A DNA stretch of 64,000 nucleotides, from NCBI GenBank assembly GCA_947568835.1, contig OX387612.1, positions 9,176,001 through 9,240,000 on the forward strand, written 5' to 3'. This DNA comes from Protonemura montana (taxonomy: Eukaryota; Arthropoda; Insecta; Plecoptera; Nemouridae). The notes below the pieces were generated by a model. That model did not search any database. It saw nothing but the letters and a program-made list of their open reading frames with translations, and had not been told where the DNA came from. Positions 1-11,207 of this stretch are shown here, in pieces. Made by a program: the position numbers and the translations under genes. Positions within the stretch are counted from its first letter, which is position 1, and every line of letters begins with the position of its first letter.

Positions 1-27
1 ATGTTAAAACAACGGATTTAGTCTTGG

Positions 28-140
28 ACTAAATTTTGGCACCGGTTTCACTCTCGAATCTCAAGTAAAGCAACACATATTATGTAAGTACTCGATACTG
101 ACTATTGGACCTGGCTTAGGTGCTAACGGTGAGTGTTTTT
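28..140. other. No feature
   Basis: Nothing beyond AT-rich intron sequence; listed so the left edge is not taken as a gene start. Confidence 0.3.
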
Positions 141-740
141 TTAGAACTAGTTGCATTCGTTTGATTTAATACAAAAACAGGAAGCTTATATCATGAAAGA
201 TTTGATTGTTTCCGATACTAGATGCAAGAAGCATTTTGCCAAAAAAAAATATCAAAAAATCTTGTGCATTATTTAGGTTTACAGTCGGTACGGTTTGATT
301 GGCAAGTTTTTCTGCGACTTCTGAAATTGTTTGGTTGTATACGGTTGAAACCACCTCCAAGCTTGCAAATTCCTCTGTTGATTGCCTTCTTTGCTGTGGA
401 CCTTGACAACAAATTTCTTTCTGTCTCTCTTTGTTTGTTCCATCTTTGTTATAAACTCTATTTCAACAAAATTTCCAAACAGGTTTTTATGTTTTACTAG
501 TTTCGAATGTCTTTCAGAGTTACTTCGGCTGACTTCAGTAAATAAAAACTTTTGGTTGTTATGCGAGAGAAAACCATGCTTCGTTTGATCGTTGTTACAC
601 ATTGGCAACCACAGCAAATCTTGAGGGATCGGGACCAGATTTCTGCTAAACTAAAAAGCAAAAAAAAAAAAAAAAAAAATTAATATCCTTTAATTTTCTT
701 TCACAATAAGTTAGTTTTTGAGTAACATTACAGTTATTGA

Positions 741-812
741 TGTCCGAAAGGGGAATCGAACCCCAATCTCGACTTGTCACGGGTGTTGCTCTAACCAGTT
801 TAGCTACGGACA
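741..812 (-). tRNA. tRNA-like sequence (probable pseudogene or SINE core)
   Basis: Minus strand ATGTCCG...CGGACAT acceptor, A box TAGCTAAACTGG, B box GGTTCGATTCC. The anticodon arm does not pair well, so a functional tRNA is unlikely. Confidence 0.45.
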
Positions 813-1093
813 TGGTTTTTTTTTTTTGAGAGGATTTGATGAGCCTCTTGCAGATGAAGGCAGAATGACGTAACAGAACTAACTGGTGGGCCGTTATACA
901 TGTGTAAAGTTACAACTGTGCCATGTCCTCGTTTGGATATCAAGTATGCTTAATTTTTTTAATATTTAATATATATTGTATATATTTGATATTTGTTCAT
1001 TTTATATGTCTATTGTGAGTTACCAAAACCTTGCCCATAATAAAGATCAAATTATTATTACCATTATTGACCGCGTTGTTCCTAATGTTCCAG

Positions 1094-1269
1094 CTTCAGA
1101 CGCCGGTCTTCTTTCACCCGCGTTGCAAGACCGCTCCAAGTACGAGCCGCTCGGTGACGAAGGGGGTGGAGCCAGCTCCGACGACAGCCAATCGGAACAA
1201 CCCATTCGAGGAAGAAGACGAGGTCTGCGTCGGATGCCACGAAACAAACCAATCGCCAAGCAGAGACAG
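1094..1269 (+). CDS. Nak-like exon A (first in window)
   Basis: Acceptor TTCCAG, donor GTGGGG (weak). The frame entering in phase 1 reads SDAGLLSPALQ then SKYEPLGDEGG and ends AKQRQ in phase 0, which joins exon B. A second open frame containing NNPFEEEDE exists, but its phase does not fit the next exon. Preceding coding exons must lie outside the window. Confidence 0.75.
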
Positions 1270-4200
1270 GTGGGGCATTAATCCACCGGTTTATCGGCTA
1301 GTAAATTAGTTCATGTCATTGTCCATCGTTGACGCTTGTAACCACTTGACTTGACGCTTGGGAAAAATACTTCTGAGTACACAGTAATACAAGAAAATTC
1401 AGAACCAATTCTTATTTCTTGCCCAATCGGGGCTCTGACTGTTTACTGGAGATTGGTGAACGCAATTTTATTTGTGATAGAGATGAGCGTAGCTTTTAAT
1501 TGCTAGTAAATTTAAAGTGTTGTCATTTTGACGTCTATTAGATTTCGACAAGAGATATTGGAGTGCGTCTGAAGGCACAATCAATGAAAAATGGGTGAAA
1601 ACCACTGTGAAAACTGAAAAGACAAAAATAAGAATTGACCCAAATATAGCCACACAAATGGTGATAACAATGTGTCAAGAAGAGGTTATTTTGTTATTGG
1701 AAAATTGTCAGGACTGCTCTAACCCTTGATAAAGTAACAGGTACAAGTTACAAAACGTTGGGAAATTTAGTTGTTCTTTACTTAGCATTCAAAACCCAGT
1801 TGAAATAGCTTTTGTCAAAACTAGTGCTAAGGTTACATCAAGTAGACATGAGTCTAAAAACAATCAAGAGGTACTAACTTTAATCTTCAGAAATGCATGC
1901 GCTACACATTTTGAAAGTTTGGGTAGAGATTCCGCTCGCCGAATTCTTATCAATCAACATGCTAGTATTCAACTGTCTTCGCGTTAAATGGCCGCCAAAG
2001 CTGAAGAATTTGGTAAACCGAACCTTAATGTATTCGATCATTCTGACCAATCTCCATTACTTTTTTGTTGATATAACAAAATACTCTGCCCATTGAACAT
2101 TAGCAATTAAAATGATTATATTTTTATGTAAGTTATTTATTTATTTATGTATATTTTTTTACGTACAATACTATTATGAATTGATATTTGTTCTGTATCA
2201 ATATGTTCCTTTTATGTTGTATAACCTGCAGTATGTGATCCAATAGCTTGATAGCTAAATAAAATATATGCATTCATTCATTCATAAATAAAATGCATAT
2301 TGCAACAATAACCTTACTTTGCAATCAATGACCAACGTGTTTATCTTAGCGGGATTACGTTGGTCGAGCCCCAGACTCTGACGACTCGATCGGCTCCGCG
2401 AGCGATCTGCGTGCTCTCGACGACACCGGGGCTGTCGAGACCGGGAGCCTGTGCGGTCCCGGTTCTCCCGGACAAGAAACCGTGACCGGCACCTGCGGGA
2501 GTTCAGCGTACCACGCTGAGACCGAGAGCATAGACACTGCCAACGCGGGGGAGGGTGAGTGGATCAAAGATGTTAAGCAACACTGCACTGAGTCAGGTAT
2601 TGGATGGGTGACCATTATACACATGACCAGTTCTGTTTGGGAGAGAGGCTGGAGGGATGAAAGTTCAGCAACACTGCACTGAGTCAGGTATTGGATGGTT
2701 GACCACCGTTTGGCGTGTTGGAAACACCGGTTCTCATGAGATCACCGAAGTTAAGCAACACTGCGCTGAGTCAGGTAGTGGATGGGTGACCATCATACAC
2801 ATGACCAGTTCTGTTCGGGAGAGAGGTTGAAGGGATGAAAGTTCAGCAACACTGCGCTGAGTCAGGTATTGGATAGGTGACCATCATACACATGACCAGT
2901 TCTGTTCGGTAGAGAGGTTGAAGGGATGAAAGTTAGTACAACAACTTCACTTGTCTTGCTTATCAACCTCTCGACAGCATGGATTTGTGGAGAAATCCTG
3001 TTGTTCGCGTTGTACCGTCCTTCGGAAGGGACGCAAAGCCGGTGGTCCCCTTGGTCTTTGACAGGAGTAGGCTACGTGCCGGCACCAGGCTTTCTTTTTT
3101 CTTTGTAGGCTTGGTTAAGTTTCAAAATATTAATTTGATGTCTTGAAAAGATTGATTCGTGTGTAGGGATTTGCCATCCATTGAATGTCAAGTGCTACCA
3201 CCTGTCTTAAATCCTTACCAAATTATTTGTGCAAATTTCCTCAAAATTTAAATAACTCAATTCGTGATAGCAACGTTGATTTTACTTATCTACGTTTACT
3301 GTCAAAAGAACATGGTCACAGTCATCTTCATCCATTTTGTAAAATACAGTGAGACACGTTGACATTTTAGCATTCTAACGAACTCCTTTATCTCCTCAGG
3401 TAGCCGAGGGCGGAAACGTTTGGCCAGCTTTTCGACCAACCCCGTGCCGGGCTCCAGCCCGCTGCTGGACGAGGCCGACGCCCACTCCCCCTCCCCCACG
3501 TGTCGTGTCAGAGACGACGAAGCTGTCTTCGCGCGAGCCCCGTTTGTACCACCACCTAGGTAACAAGATCACCGATGTCTCTCTTTCTTAAATAATTGTT
3601 TTGTTGTTTACAGCGTCTTCAATGCTATGAGATCTGATTTTAATTGCAAATATTTGCAATGTTTAAAGTATTTTATTATTTGGAACACTAGGAACTTCTC
3701 AAAAATTGTTGCCTGTGCGGGAGATTGTTGGAGATCGGGGTTCTATTCTTTTTTGGGCACACATTTTTTAGAAGTTATTAGTGTTTCTAATAATTAAATA
3801 CTTTCCACATTGCAAGCATTTGCAATTTATATCAGATTTCCAAACGTCAATTTTGAGTTATTCGAGTTTGATAGGTTGTGACGTGATATAGCATCACTAG
3901 AATCAGAGTGACTGTGAGTATTCACAGCCTCTTGATTCTACTCCTTTGAGATCTGTCATTCTCATCAAATGCACTAAAATCGTCTCAACAAATTATGTTT
4001 TCAAGTATCTCAATTGGTCAGAGCAACACCCGCGACAGACGGAGATCGGGGTTCGAGTCCCCGTTTGGGCATCAATTTTTGAGACAGTAGTAGTGGTCAT
4101 AATAATAAAAAATTTAACGCATGACAAAATTTGCAATTTAAATCAGATTTCGTAATCTTGTTCCTCGTTTTAGATTCCGCTCTTTCGAAGCCGCAGCGAA

Positions 4201-7200
4201 ACCCACTTCGGTGAAAGAAGCGACGTTGGTCGACATCGACTCGTCAGCCGAGCAAACGTTTACGAATCTTCACGACTTCGTGAAACCCGATTCGTTTGAA
4301 CGTTCCGAAACGTTCGAGATGCAAGAGACGTTCGTGAACCCGAGCCGTTTCGTTGGGGAAATGTTGGCCGTGAGCGCCAAACCTGCGAGCCACGTCAAGT
4401 TTTCCGTCGACGGGAATCTGTTCGGGGACGAGACGGAGTTCGCAGACGTGCAGAGCGAGGTTCAAGATGTTGGCGTTGAGTTTGCCAGGCACGGTGAGTT
4501 ACGGCGCCGTTATAATCGGTTTCAGAAAATAGGTTTGGGTTTTTTTTATTAATGAGTGATGAAAGATCTTCAGTGGTAGGGGAAGGTGGTACCGTTGTAC
4601 ATAGTGGGTCACGGTCTATAGTGGGTTATCAAACTTTTCTGCCACCTGACTGGAAAGAAAATTTTCAAAAAATTACAGTGTTTTTTTGTTGATCTAGGCT
4701 ACATTCTTGTCCAGTTTTTAAGTGGTACTTGTATTGAAGAATTTAGAGATATTCAGTCATGGCAAATATAAACCTGCTATATGGGTTGGTACATGGCAAG
4801 TCAAGTGGTATATTGTGGATCACTTCAGATATTTCAGCCACAAATGCTTGCATAATTCTAGAAAAAACACATGTTGTTCTAATTACTGTAATGAATGTAT
4901 AGTAGAAATGTTCCTACATTTTCAGCTACTGTGAATGAGGAAACTCGAAAAAACTAAATCCCAACTATTTACCACCTTCCCCTTACTTATTCCAGAAAAA
5001 AATTACTTCTGTATGTATTTTTTTTTTTTTTGTCTGTTCGCGCTCTAACGGCCAAACGCCTGCGCCGATTTGAACAAAATTTTCAGAGCATATTTTTGTG
5101 TTCTCAACTTAGACCGCCTGGGTTTTCCAGAAAAATCGGTCTAGTGGTTTTGTACCTATTGAAAATGTACAAACATTTTCAGATTTTGTATACACCTTTT
5201 GGAGTTGTATGGTTAAAAGTGGCGGAAATTTTTTACTCAACTGCAAAAATGTGGATCAAAATTAAGTAGTTCCAACGTTTTTGAGCTGGTGTATGTTCTG
5301 TCTCTTTTTGTTCACAAATTTCCAACAAAATGTTGTGAATTTTGACTGTTTTGCGTTGAACTAAATAATGGATCAGCTTCTAATTTAATCATCGCAAATT
5401 ATCGCTATACTCATCTTGTAACTCAACTCAAACTGCATTCATGAAGCTCTAGATATTCGGCTAACTAATAATCTATCAATAGTTGGTGCCCAAACAGGGA
5501 CTAGATCCCCGATTTCGACCTGCCGCAGGTTAACCAATTGAGCTAAATACCTGCGACACCAACATAAAACTTTGATTTCGTAGACATCGTCTCGCAGCAA
5601 AAGAGCGACGCCGCCAAGGACTTATTCGGCTCGTCTCCATTCGCGAATGTTCCCGGCGCCGCGTTCCCAAACCCCTTCCGTGCAGAACTGGAACCAGCCG
5701 ACCACGAACGGTTTCAACCGTTCTCCGAGTTCAGGGATTCCTACGGCGACGACGGATCAGTTCAGGTTGGTACGAGTTGGATTGTCATCAGTAAATCAAT
5801 TGCTTTAATCTTAACTGCTACGTGTAATTTTACTCTATTTGTGAAGTCTATTTGCAAAAGCTCCAGCATTTCTATACTTTTTGTTTATTTTCTTAAAAAA
5901 AAAGTTTGTTATTGTAGGTTGTTTGTAAGTACACCCACTGATCTCAAATAACCTGGATAGAACATAGGATCCAACCAGCTGATCTCAAATAACCTGGATA
6001 GAGCATAGGATCCAGTCAGCTGATCTCAAATAACCTGGATAGAGCATAGAATCCAACCCACTGATCTCAAATAACCTGGATAGAACATAGGATCCAACCA
6101 GCTGATCTCAAATAACCTGGATAGAGCATAGGATCCAACCAGCTGATCTCAAATAACCTGGATAGAGCATAGGATCCAGTCAGCTGATCTCAAATAACCT
6201 GGATAGAGCATAGAATCCAACCCACTGATCTCAAATAACCTGGATAGAACATAGGATCCAACCAGCTGATCTCAAATAACCTGGATAGAGCATAGGATCC
6301 AGCCAGCTGATCTCAAATAACCTGGATAGAGCATAGGATCCAGCCAGCTGATCTCAAATAACCTGGATAGAGCATAGGATCCAACCAGCTGATCTCAAAT
6401 AACCTGGATAGAGCATAGGATCCAGTCAGCTGATCTCAAATAACCTGGATAGAGCATAGGATCCAGCCAGCTGATCTCAAATAACCTGGATAGAGCATAG
6501 GATCCAACTAGCTGATCTCAAATAACCTGGATAGAGCATAGGATCCAACCAGCTGATCTCAAATAACCTGGATAGAGCATAGGATCCAGCCAGCTGATCT
6601 CAAATAACCTGGATAGAGCATAGGATCCAGCCAGCTGATCTCAAATAACCTGGATAGAGCATAGGATCCAGCCAGCTGTTCTCAAATAACCTGGATAGAG
6701 CATAGGATCCAGCCAGCTGATCTCAAATAACCTGGATAGAGCATAGGATCCAGCCAGCTGATTAAAATTGGCAGGTAATTTATTGTTGGCAACTGGTAAA
6801 AGTCCCTAAATCTAAAGTGTCCCTATGATTTCTATGCTAATTTTAGAATTTTGACGCACATTTTTAACCAATTCTGACTAATTAATTGGTGAAAACTACA
6901 AAAACCATGAAAACTACTGATAAAAAACACTTGAAATAGCACGAGCTTTTTGAGCCCGAGACTCAAATCAGGGACTCTCAAGATGGCGGCTTTGGCTTCG
7001 TAGTCTCTCTATGGCAACCAATATCCAGTTTATTTGAGATGAGTGCATGCACGGTAACCTCATAAAAATGTTGACCCAATTCGTAACTCAAACCTTGGTG
7101 TCCGCCTTATATCTTAGCAACGTCGATTCCTTGCAGGGCTTGGTGGCTGTGGACGTGACACAGGTTTCAGGGGGCGGTGACCTCGGCCACCTGGTGGCAA

Positions 7201-8200
7201 TAGGCGACGCTCACAAGATGGCCACCGTAACCACAGCAACTCGGAGACAAAAGCCCAAGTAAGGCGGGAAATTACCAGATACGAGGTTAACCATGTGGCT
7301 CTCCTTACACAATTTCAGCTTAGGGTTACGCTTAAGGCTGTTGTATCGGTAGCTTACTCAGGTCTATGTAAAGGTTTACTGGATACAACTAATCGGCCAA
7401 ACCACTTGTCCGATCGCGACAAAACAAAAACATTTTCTGTGAACATTTGTGGAAATTCACTGAAAACCTACACCAGGATAGCTAAGGTCACCAGGATCAA
7501 CCCTGGGAACCCTGGGATCCAAACAACAGGATTCCTTCACAAATCCGTGCTGTCGAGAGGTTGATAAGCAAGGCGAGTGAAGTTGCTGTACTAACTTTTA
7601 TCCCTCCAACCTCTCTCCCAAACAGAACTGGTCATGTGTGTGATGGTCACTAATCCAATACCTGATCCAGTGCAGTGTTACTTAACTTTCATCACTCCAA
7701 CCTCTCTCCCAAACAGAACTTGGCTTGATTATGATCAAAGATGGTCATGTGAATGACGGTCGCCCATCTTATAACTGACTCAGCGCAGTGTTTCTTAACT
7801 TTTGTGATCTCACAAGGACCAGTGTTTCCAACACGCCAAACCGTTCGGTTTCTCCATAGCCATCATCAAAGCTAACCCCGAGCCAAAAGATATCGCCCAT
7901 GGCCTTCAAACGGAAGGATTAACTGGCAAATTTAAATGAAACATGAAAATTGTAAAATAATCCAGCTGCCAAACTAACCTCTGGACATCCTTTTGTGTCC
8001 AATTCTATGTCCGCAGCACGAAACGGAAAGGGGCATCTAAGTCTGACGTAGGCTTTGCGAATCTCAGCTTCGAAGACTTCCCAGCTGACAGCGTTTGTGT
8101 GGAGCGTACAACTCAACGCACGGCGCCGTTCGAAGTCGTCCGAGCAAACGAGCAGACGCGTTTCGGTTCGCTCAAGCGACGTCCGAATCCGTTCACGTAG
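1094..8200 (+). CDS. Numb-associated kinase / AAK1 / BMP2K-like gene, 3' part (7 exons)
   Basis: Exons 1094-1269, 2350-2554, 3400-3559, 4174-4493, 5584-5765, 7137-7258 and 8017-8200 join with matching phases (0,1,2,1,0,2) into one open frame of 448 residues ending at TAG 8198-8200. The protein is a low-complexity acidic and serine-rich tail with VFARAPF, KDLFGSSPF and FPNPF, GFANLSFEDFP near the end, and a terminal NPFT. Repeated [D/E]xF and xPF motifs of this kind bind AP-2 and EH-domain proteins in clathrin endocytosis, and the C-terminal tails of AAK1/BMP2K/Nak kinases have this character; VFxxAPF and DLFGxxPF match my memory of BMP2K. The kinase domain would be 5' of the window, so identity is an inference from the tail alone. 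That the exons form a real gene is much surer than the family name. Alternative: another NPF/DPF endocytic adaptor. Confidence 0.6.
1690..1868 (+). mobile_element. Dispersed element D with hammerhead-like segment, copy 1
   Basis: TGTCAGGACTGCTCTAACCC, AGTAACAGGTACAAGTTAC, GGGAAATTTAGTTGTTCTTT, CAAAACCCAGTTGAAATAGC, then CTAGTGCTAAGGTTACATCA. In Nak-like intron 1. Other copies at 21.7, 22.4 and 61.4 kb. Confidence 0.75.
2350..2554 (+). CDS. Nak-like exon B
   Basis: Acceptor TATCTTAG, donor GTGAGT, phase 0 to 1. Encodes RDYVGRAPDSDDSIGSASDL followed by an acidic, glycine- and serine-rich stretch. GC-rich against its surroundings. A 5S-derived SINE starts within about 15 bases of the donor. Confidence 0.8.
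2565..3120 (+). mobile_element. 5S-derived SINE, 3'-truncated, reiterated head
   Basis: At least four copies of a 5S rRNA-like segment (AAGTTAAGCAACACTGCG, GGATGGGTGACC), then the body CTCGACAGCATGGATTTGTG to GTGCCGGCACC. It stops before the ATGATG and GTCGTTAAACACC tail. In Nak-like intron 2. Confidence 0.85.
3400..3559 (+). CDS. Nak-like exon C
   Basis: Acceptor CTCCTCAG, donor GTAACA, phase 1 to 2. Encodes SRGRKRLASFSTNPV, a serine/proline-rich linker and VFARAPFVPPP, an xPF motif of the AP-2/EH-binding kind. Confidence 0.8.
3609..4160 (+). mobile_element. Dispersed repeat with tRNA-like core, Nak-like intron 3
   Basis: Contains TTTTAATTGCAAATATTTGC and TTTGCAATTTAAATCAGATT at its edges, AATCAGAGTGACTGTGAGTA and the tRNA-like core. 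The same blocks lie reversed at 35256-35605 and partly at 53710-53990. Confidence 0.65.
4000..4070 (+). tRNA. tRNA-like core of a dispersed repeat
   Basis: CTCAATTGGTCAGAGCAACA and GGGGTTCGAGTCCCC with TTGGGC; the 5' acceptor has decayed. Same core as at 35.3 and 53.9 kb. Confidence 0.5.
4174..4493 (+). CDS. Nak-like exon D
   Basis: Acceptor CGTTTTAG, donor GTGAGT, phase 2 to 1. The Arg codon AG|A is split over the junction with exon C. Encodes FRSFEAAAKPTSVKEATLVD and a run of short phenylalanine motifs (HDF, DSF, ETF, NLFGDE), typical of a disordered endocytic tail. Confidence 0.85.
5488..5553 (-). tRNA. tRNA-like core of a dispersed repeat (decayed)
   Basis: Reverse complement shows TTTAGCTCAATTGGTTAAC and GATCTAGTCCCTGTTTGGGC; the B box is damaged. 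Confidence 0.4.
5584..5765 (+). CDS. Nak-like exon E
   Basis: Acceptor TTTCGTAG, donor GTTGGT, phase 1 to 0. Encodes DIVSQQKSDAAKDLFGSSPF, then AFPNPF and FQPFSEF. DLFGxxPF is the motif that most suggests the BMP2K/AAK1 family. Confidence 0.85.
5930..6765. repeat. 41-bp minisatellite, about 20 units
   Basis: Unit GATCTCAAATAACCTGGATA + GAGCATAGGATCCAGCCAGCT with few variants (AACCCA, AACCAG, AGTCAG). Each unit has a BamHI-type GGATCC. Fills most of Nak-like intron 5. Confidence 0.97.
7137..7258 (+). CDS. Nak-like exon F
   Basis: Acceptor CCTTGCAG, donor GTAAGG. Reading through would stop at TAA 7260-7262, but that TAA lies within the strong donor. Splicing after AA gives an Asn codon with the first base of exon G, so the frame continues. 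Encodes GLVAVDVTQVSGGGDL to RRQKP. Confidence 0.75.
7335..7440 (+). mobile_element. 26-bp-array element, copy with one unit
   Basis: GGCTGTTGTATCGGTAGCTT and ACTCAGGTCTATG, then TAATCGGCCAAACCACTTGT and CCGATCGCGACAAAACAAAA. Same order as the expanded copies but unexpanded. Confidence 0.75.
7510..7850 (-). mobile_element. 5S-derived SINE, reverse, 3'-truncated
   Basis: Reverse complement of the family: body end near 7510, two divergent 5S boxes, intact 5' head AACCGAACGGTTTGGCGTG at 7832-7850. In the last Nak-like intron. Confidence 0.85.
8017..8200 (+). CDS. Nak-like exon G (C-terminal)
   Basis: Acceptor TGTCCGCAG, entered in phase 2. Encodes TKRKGASKSDVGFANLSFED and ends KRRPNPFT before TAG. 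A C-terminal NPF is the classical EH-domain ligand. No clear AATAAA follows within several hundred bases. Confidence 0.8.
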
Positions 8201-10929
8201 AACCAGACTGGCTTTTAGGTTATGGATGGTCCCGTCAAAGGCTTTTACGCTATAGGCAAACCAATGGGCTTTATATAATAAGTAGGGATGTTTCATTTAT
8301 TGGTAATAATAATTTGTTAATCACCATTAGTCTTGGAAATGATCAATACAGATTTTCTATAAAAATAATTGAAAACTAAAGTTAAAAGTAATGGAAGATT
8401 TTTTCTCTAATCTCGAAATGACATTGGAAAAATGTTGCATTTTCTGTTTACACAAAGTTGAGCGATACGTCAAGGTGATTACAAAACAATGTGAAGAATT
8501 TAGAACCAAAGATTTATTGCAATTGGATTTTCCGCTGATCGTCCCTACTTTTAGTCGTAGAGCTGTTTGGAAATGTAATTTTTTTTGTTACACATTCTTT
8601 AAAGTGGTTCTTACCGATCCACAATTGTTGCTAGCTATCAATCGGCAGTTTCCATAGTCTTTGCTAACCTAACAGATCCTTCTAATGCTGGCTTCTGTAT
8701 TGGCTTCCAAGTCAGCTGATATTTGAATCTATAACCCAACTAAGTCACAGAAACTGTCATGATCTTTACTTGTACGTATTTAACTAATCTATACATTTGC
8801 CGGTGAAATATATTTTATTTGTTGTTGAAACTAAACTAATATACAAGTACTATGTAGTATTGCCAGTTGCAGCTATATTCTATATTTTGAAAAATTATTT
8901 ATTAAAAGGAATTGTTACTGATATAGAGGTAATCACATATCTAGCTAGAAGATACACAGATGGTCTGTCCTATTTATGGTCCTATGGTCTATTGCAATCT
9001 CAGAGGATTTCTCTTTCAAGTTTTCTGCATTTCATTTGCTGTCAAGCAAAATATAATGGGAAAACTATCAGAAAATGATGCCACGGTTTCTTATTTATCT
9101 ATTTATCTCACTCGGGTATTTGTTTTCTGGCAATCAGTTATTAAGTATAGGCAAACCATCTGTGTAACATATAAAAATGTGGTCTATGCTTATATTTTTC
9201 AGCGTAATCTGCGTATAGTTTTACATTGACGTAAATGAAAATCGTTGTTTATATGATGGGTATGTGATAGAAGTCACGAAAGATATTAGTGATTAATATT
9301 TAGTTTAGATCTGTCAGAGGCCTAAAAGCTAACCGTAAATTGCTAGAAGTAAATAGCCTTGAACTGTTCATCTTTACCTATTATCGTAACTTGGAAGGCT
9401 GCATTTTGTTTCATTTACTGAAGAGAATTGTACTAAATTGATCTTAGAAATGAAATTGGCTGAACATTTCGATACAATTAACTTGGCTACTGTATAGCGT
9501 AGTTGTCAGAGCAATCGTTCAAGCTTAGTTTAACGTTAAAACATTCCTATTTTGAACTTAACTCACATTTGCACACATTCTGTTTTTTAAATAACTGTAG
9601 GATTCATTATCCACTGTTGAAGTTAAAGTATCCATTGACATATAATTTAATTGTATTTAGATGACCACAAAAAATGCAGTTGTGAGATTTTGATGCAGTA
9701 CCTATATTTACAAATTCATACCAAGCTTCCATGAAAAAAATTCATAAAAATTACAGTGATTAAAGAGAATGCGCTGGCTCATTTGTTAAACTCTCTTACT
9801 AAAGTGAAAATGTGAATGCATTAAGCTATACATCAAATTTCAGGAAAAAGATATTCTTACAAACCTCTTACTTCTTAATTTTGTTGGCAGTCAAAGATTT
9901 TAGTGCAAGTTCAGAAGAAAATAAAGGTAATTTCTTAGTTCATTGCGACAAGAATTTTGTGTTTGCAAGTAATAAAACTGCCAATGCAGTATTTTCACAT
10001 TCCATTTGCTGCCTAGACTGACGGAGAAATTTCCCCTGCTCAGGGAAAAATATTTATTTCCATGGGTCAAGAGGCCCTGATAAATTACTTTGCGTTCAAT
10101 CGTAGTTTCTTTTGGCATTTATTTGTAAGCTAGACAATATGCTTCTCAAAAAAGCCAAGCCCAAAAAATGAGGTCAGATTAGGAAAAAAAAATGTGTACA
10201 CTAAATTTTGCAATGTGTTTTGAAAGGTTTCAGTTTATCTTTTGAGCTTTCAATGCGATTCCTTAGTAAGGGTAGACAGCGGCTAGACATTTGAGATTGA
10301 TACCTCTTATTGATTTGCAAGTCAAATATTGCCACCATGTTGGCACCTACTTAACACTATGTAGTAGTGTAATAAAATTGTGTTGTTATGTTACTTTAAG
10401 CTTACGTTGCACCTACTTACCAATGTTAATTACTAATTAGTCCATGGAATGTATGGAAGCTCCTGAATAAACAAAATTAAAAGTCTACTTTTTTTTCAGG
10501 GAAATTTAGTTGTTCTTCACTTGGTATTCAAAACCCAGTTCAAATAGTTTTTGTAATTAACTTAACATTATCGGCGTTCGTATACCAAAAGGCAAAAAAA
10601 AATCAAACTCGTATGCTTATTGCATATTTAACAATGCTAATGACTGAATCAGTTGATTAAAGGACCTATGTTACAATATCTTGGTAAAGACCTGAACATT
10701 TTTTGGTCTCGGCATCGACACACGATATTCTGCAATCTATGTTTGATTGCTAAAGTAATCAATTCTGTGTATCGTCAATAAATTATCAAATGCGATTTTT
10801 ATACGGTACTGACGGACAAAACATTTACCACAATAACAAAAGTAATCAACAGTCTTTTGTTTACGTATCTGGCAGGAACGCGATTTTCCGATAAATCTGA
10901 TTACCAGGACATAAATATTTCATTACCCG
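8201..10929. other. Spacer between the Nak-like gene and the receptor
   Basis: AT-rich and largely free of recognised repeats, except an element D fragment at 10500. It would hold the 3' UTR of the first gene and upstream control of the receptor. No exon seen. Confidence 0.5.
10500..10552 (+). mobile_element. Element D fragment
   Basis: GGAAATTTAGTTGTTCTTCA and CAAAACCCAGTTCAAATAG only. Confidence 0.65.
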
Positions 10930-11062
10930 CATTGTCAGTTGGCATATTTTGTGAGAATTATATAGAAATACGTGCACAAATACGAATGTATCACAAGTAT
11001 TCAACCGCGTTCGTTGAGTTCAGTTTGTCATCCATCCAACTTCCAAGTTTTTAACGAACAAC
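10930..11062 (+). promoter_or_regulatory. Putative promoter and 5' UTR of the ionotropic receptor
   Basis: TATATAG at about 10959 and initiator-like TCAGT at 10935 and 11020 precede the ATG. The spacing does not form a textbook TATA-initiator pair, so only the general location is suggested. Confidence 0.25.
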
Positions 11063-11207
11063 ATGATTGCACTTTCTCTTCTACTTGTGTCTATTTGTTT
11101 TCGTCTTTCATGTGCAGAAAGTGTGTCTACACTTTTTAACAATGGTTTTTCCTCGTTTGCTAAACACTTCGACATTCGCTTTGTGACAATAGTTCTACAA
11201 AACAACA
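11063..11207 (+). CDS. IR exon 1 (signal peptide)
   Basis: Start codon, 18-residue signal peptide ending SCA|E, then HFDIRFVTIVLQNN. Donor GTAAGA; ends in phase 1. The split codon A|CT gives Thr with exon 2. Confidence 0.88.

Larger units (their letters stand above)
1..1093. other. Intron of the Nak-like gene
   Basis: Apart from the tRNA-like sequence at 741-812 and A runs near 661 and 813, I see nothing. AT-rich, no exon-like frames. Confidence 0.6.

Noticed and set aside
5930-6765. CRISPR-like array
   Set aside because: Direct tandem repeats without unique spacers in a eukaryotic intron: a minisatellite.
7259-7262. TAA as the end of the Nak-like gene
   Set aside because: It lies within a strong GTAAGG donor, and splicing to 8017 continues the frame to a conserved-looking C-terminus.
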